NCBI GenBank assembly: GCA_025450955.1
Contig: JANWLJ010000280.1
Span: 1-8,310 of the forward strand
DNA from: Polyangium sp. (in: bacteria)
GTDB lineage: Bacteria > Myxococcota_A > Polyangia > Palsa-1104
Length of the DNA stretch: 8,310 bases
Reading direction: 5' to 3'
Below, in pieces: positions 5,749-8,310 of the stretch; position 1 is the first letter of the stretch; each line of letters begins with the position of its first letter. Both the position numbers and the translations under genes were made by a program. A model generated the notes under the pieces. The model was given only the letters and a program-made list of their open reading frames with translations, was not told where the DNA came from and made no database searches.

Positions 5749-8310
5749 CCTTGCCCTGCCCGGCGAGCGCGCGCCTCACGTCCTCGGCGTAGATCCCTTT
5801 CGGCGCCACCTCGAGATATTTGCGATAGGGATCGGCCGCCTTGGGATCGCCGGCGTCTTCGCGCATGCGCCCGAGGCTGTAGAGCGCGTCGGCGAACTGC
5901 CCGTCATTGGCGACCGCGGTCTCCATCGCCGCCCGCGCATCGGCCTTCTTGCCGACGTCGTCGAGCACCATCCCGAGGTAGTAGAAAGCGCGCGGGTTCT
6001 TCGGATCGAGCGTGCAGGCGGCGCGCAGCGACTTGAGCGCGGCGCCGAACGAGCCCTGCTCCCAGCGCGAGCGCCCGAGCACGGTGAGCGTCTGCGCCTT
6101 GATGAAGCGCGGCGCGGTGGGCTTTTGCAGCTTGGCGAGGGCGGCCAGCGCCAGCGACTCGGCGGCGACGTCGCGCCCGCGGGTGATCTCGAGGCGCGCC
6201 CGCGCCATCAACATCTCCGGCGACAGGCGCAGGCGCGGCGGAACGATCAGCCGCACCTCGGCCGCCTTGTCCTGCTGATCGAGGGCGAGATAGGCGAGGA
6301 GGAGCAGCCCGCCGGTCTCGCCGCGCTGGGCGGTGGGCGCGATCTTGCGAAGCAGCGCCGCCACCTCGGCCGGCTTCTTCGCGGCGAGGAGCGCGCGCGC
6401 GGCCAGGTCGTTCGACTCCTCGGCGGCGATCGGATTCGGCGCCGCGCCGGCCGCCCGCGTCGCGCGATCCTGCGCGCCCGCGAAGTCGCCGAGCGCGAGG
6501 TGGGCGCGCGCCGCCCCGATCAGGGTCTCGAAGTCGGGCGCCTTGTCGACCAGCGCGTCGTACTGATCGCGCGCCGCCACCGTGTCGCCCTGATCGAGCG
6601 CGATCCCGGCGCGCTCGCGCTGCGCTGGCACATACTGCGGGTTCTGTTGCAAGATGGTGTCGAGCTGCGCCTTGGCGTCGTCGAGCTTGCCGCCTGCGCG
6701 GTAAAGGCGCGCCAGCTCGAGGCGCGGCTCGATCGCGAGCGGATCGCGCATGAGCGCCTGGTTGAACCAGAACTTCGCGCGCTCGGGGAAGCGCGCGGCG
6801 AACACCATCCCGAGCGCCGATGCGACCTCGGGCAGCTTGGTGGTGGCGTGCTCGAGCTGATCGAGCTCCTTCTGCGCGCGATCCGAATGGCCGTCGGCGA
6901 TCTCGACCCGCGCCAGCACCACCTTGGCGGCGACGAGGTCGGGCTGAACGCGCAGCGCGCTCTCGGCGTCGAAGCGCGCCGCATCGCGCCGCCCGAGCTG
7001 CAGGTTGGCGAGCGCGCGCAAGACCAGCGCCTCGGGCCGCGAGGTGCCCGCCTCATCGATGGTGGTGAGCGCCTGCTTGGCGCGCCCGCGCGCGAGCGCC
7101 ACCCGCGCCAGCACCAGCCGCGGCTGAAGGCGCGCCGACGAGCCGAACCCCGCCACCGCCCGCTTGGCCTCCTTCTCCGCCTGATCGAGCTCGAGCGCGC
7201 GCAGAAACGCGCTCGCCAGCTCTTCGGAGAGCAGCGCGTCGCCGTCGCGCCGTTTGGCCACCGCCGAGGCGAGCGCGCGCCGCGCCCCGTCGAGCTCACC
7301 GTTGGCCAGCTCGAGCTCACCGATCGCGAGAAACGCCCGCGCGAGCTGTCCCGGCGACGAGTCGCCGACCAGCTTGGTGGTCACGCCGTCGAGCTGCGCG
7401 CGCGCCGCGTCGCGATCGGTGGGCGTGCCGTCCCGCACCTCGAGCACCGCGCGATCGCTCAGCGTCGCGATGTGCGTGGAGTGGAGATCGCGCGCGCGCC
7501 GGTAGGCATCGAGCGCGAGATCGTCGTGGTGCGCGGCGGCCTGCGCGAGCCCGAGCCCGTGCCAGAAGAGCGGATCGCGCGGCAGCTTCTCGACCGCGAT
7601 CTTGAGCGCCTCGACCGCCGCATCCGGATGCTCGAGCAGGAGCTCGGCGCGCCCGACCAGATAGCTCGCCGTCGGATCGGCCGCCTTGCGCCGCAAGGTG
7701 GTGGCCATCCGCGCGCCGCGATCGAGGTCGCCACGCGCGAGCGCGAGATAGGTGCGCGCCTCGTCGGCCTCGGGCGAGGCGAGCGCGCCGAGCGAGGCCA
7801 CCGCGCGGCTCGCCAGATCGGGCGCGTCGCCGAACTCGAAGGTCATCTGCGCGAGCGTGCGGGCCCGGAGCGCGCGCGCCAGCGGATCGTCGCGCTCGGC
7901 GAGGATCTGCCGGTAGAGCAGCTCCGCCGCCTCGAAACCGGGATAGTTTCCCGACTGGAGCTTCTGCCGCGCGAGCTCGTAGCGCCTTTCCACCCGCGTG
8001 CGCATCCGCCACTCGCGCACCACCAGGCCGCTCACCACGCCGACGGCGATCACCGCCACCAGCGCGGTGGCGAGCAGCGCCAGGCCGCCGCCGCGATCGC
8101 CGACGAGCGCCCAGCGCACCCGGGTCCAGAACGACGGTCCGCTCGGCTTTTGCCCGCGCGAACGCGCCTCGGGCTCGACCCGCCCGACCGGCACCCGCAC
8201 CACCCCCGGCGTGCCGGCGCGATCGCGCGGGCGATCGATCGTCGGGCTCTCGGTGAGCCCGGTCGGCGCGTCGTGCGAGCTATAGGCCGGCGCGCCGCCC
8301 GACGGACGCC
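5702..8310 (-). CDS. Membrane-anchored TPR-repeat protein, N-terminus beyond the right edge
   Basis: The frame encodes 833 residues from a GTG at 8201-8203, but it continues without a stop for a further 35 codons to the window edge, with about 31 of 35 third positions G or C. The GTG also lacks a convincing ribosome site. The gene is therefore most likely partial, and residue numbers here count from that GTG. A Pro/Arg/Gly-rich linker precedes one hydrophobic helix, LALLATALVAVIAVGVVSGLVV (41-62, within a longer apolar stretch). Basic residues lie on both sides, so topology is uncertain. From about 75 to 812 the protein is almost entirely degenerate tetratricopeptide helical pairs. The clearest are NPQYVPAQRERAGIALDQGD (521-540) and the C-terminal block NPRAFYYLGMVLDDVGKKAD (736-755) through DALYSLGRMREDAGDPKAAD (772-791). 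TPR arrays are protein-binding scaffolds; no catalytic motif is visible. The last 15 residues (RPTNSAPRRRRRGR and the residue before) come from the overlap with the GH57 gene. The missing N-terminus could be a kinase, a zinc ribbon or just more linker. Confidence 0.8.
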   Translation of the reverse strand, partial: RPSGGAPAYSSHDAPTGLTESPTIDRPRDRAGTPGVVRVPVGRVEPEARSRGQKPSGPSFWTRVRWALVGDRGGGLALLATALVAVIAVGVVSGLVVREWRMRTRVERRYELARQKLQSGNYPGFEAAELLYRQILAERDDPLARALRARTLAQMTFEFGDAPDLASRAVASLGALASPEADEARTYLALARGDLDRGARMATTLRRKAADPTASYLVGRAELLLEHPDAAVEALKIAVEKLPRDPLFWHGLGLAQAAAHHDDLALDAYRRARDLHSTHIATLSDRAVLEVRDGTPTDRDAARAQLDGVTTKLVGDSSPGQLARAFLAIGELELANGELDGARRALASAVAKRRDGDALLSEELASAFLRALELDQAEKEAKRAVAGFGSSARLQPRLVLARVALARGRAKQALTTIDEAGTSRPEALVLRALANLQLGRRDAARFDAESALRVQPDLVAAKVVLARVEIADGHSDRAQKELDQLEHATTKLPEVASALGMVFAARFPERAKFWFNQALMRDPLAIEPRLELARLYRAGGKLDDAKAQLDTILQQNPQYVPAQRERAGIALDQGDTVAARDQYDALVDKAPDFETLIGAARAHLALGDFAGAQDRATRAAGAAPNPIAAEESNDLAARALLAAKKPAEVAALLRKIAPTAQRGETGGLLLLAYLALDQQDKAAEVRLIVPPRLRLSPEMLMARARLEITRGRDVAAESLALAALAKLQKPTAPRFIKAQTLTVLGRSRWEQGSFGAALKSLRAACTLDPKNPRAFYYLGMVLDDVGKKADARAAMETAVANDGQFADALYSLGRMREDAGDPKAADPYRKYLEVAPKGIYAEDVRRALAGQGKVRPTNSAPRRRRRGR

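Noticed and set aside
4134..5792. 552-codon plus-strand frame inside GH57
   Set aside because: The translation is a low-complexity Arg/Ala/Pro sequence in the +2 register of the GH57 gene, whose motifs are intact in the true frame.
5749..5810. Intrinsic terminator between the convergent genes
   Set aside because: GC-rich self-complementary bases are present, but no stable stem followed by a T-run is seen on either strand.
6520..8012. Minus-strand frames of 266 and 231 codons overlapping the TPR gene
   Set aside because: They are frame-shifted shadows of the TPR gene. The TPR frame runs uninterrupted through both, so no frameshift is implied.

Overview
This is GC-rich bacterial chromosomal DNA with short intergenic gaps and strong G/C bias at codon third positions. 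The best guess is a myxobacterium or another deltaproteobacterial-type lineage (Myxococcota). That rests on a membrane-anchored Hanks-type kinase with an HRDISPPN catalytic loop, a DksA-type transcription factor, a cytoplasmic GH57 enzyme and a very large membrane-anchored TPR protein. No 16S or other phylogenetic marker is present, so the assignment is inference.

Layout from left to right. (1) Bases 1-133 are the last codons of a protein ending in an FG-GAP/VCBS-type repeat. (2) A sigma70-like promoter lies at 177-204 and contains two perfect palindromes. It precedes a DksA/TraR-family zinc-finger gene (239-688). (3) A 113-base gap holds a three-unit 11-bp tandem repeat and a plausible promoter flanked by a 7-bp inverted repeat. 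(4) Three tightly spaced plus-strand genes follow, with gaps of 15 bp each: a Ser/Thr protein kinase (802-2262), glucose-1-phosphate adenylyltransferase glgC (2278-3552) and a GH57 glycoside hydrolase (3568-5748). (5) On the minus strand, a long TPR-repeat protein with one membrane segment fills the rest of the window. It overlaps the end of the GH57 gene by 47 bp, and its reading frame stays open to the right edge, so its N-terminus is probably missing from this window.

How the genes may work together. The kinase-glgC-GH57 trio looks like one transcription unit. GlgC makes ADP-glucose, the committed precursor of bacterial glycogen. GH57 enzymes of this type act on alpha-glucans. A kinase at the head of the operon suggests phosphorylation control of storage-polysaccharide metabolism. 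The DksA-like protein upstream belongs to a family that links transcription to nutrient status through RNA polymerase and (p)ppGpp, but it has its own promoter. No mobile element, CRISPR array, tRNA or rRNA was seen. The most unusual sequence-level signal is a context-dependent choice of Asp codon that produces many GATC sites, together with repeated GCGATCGC octamers.
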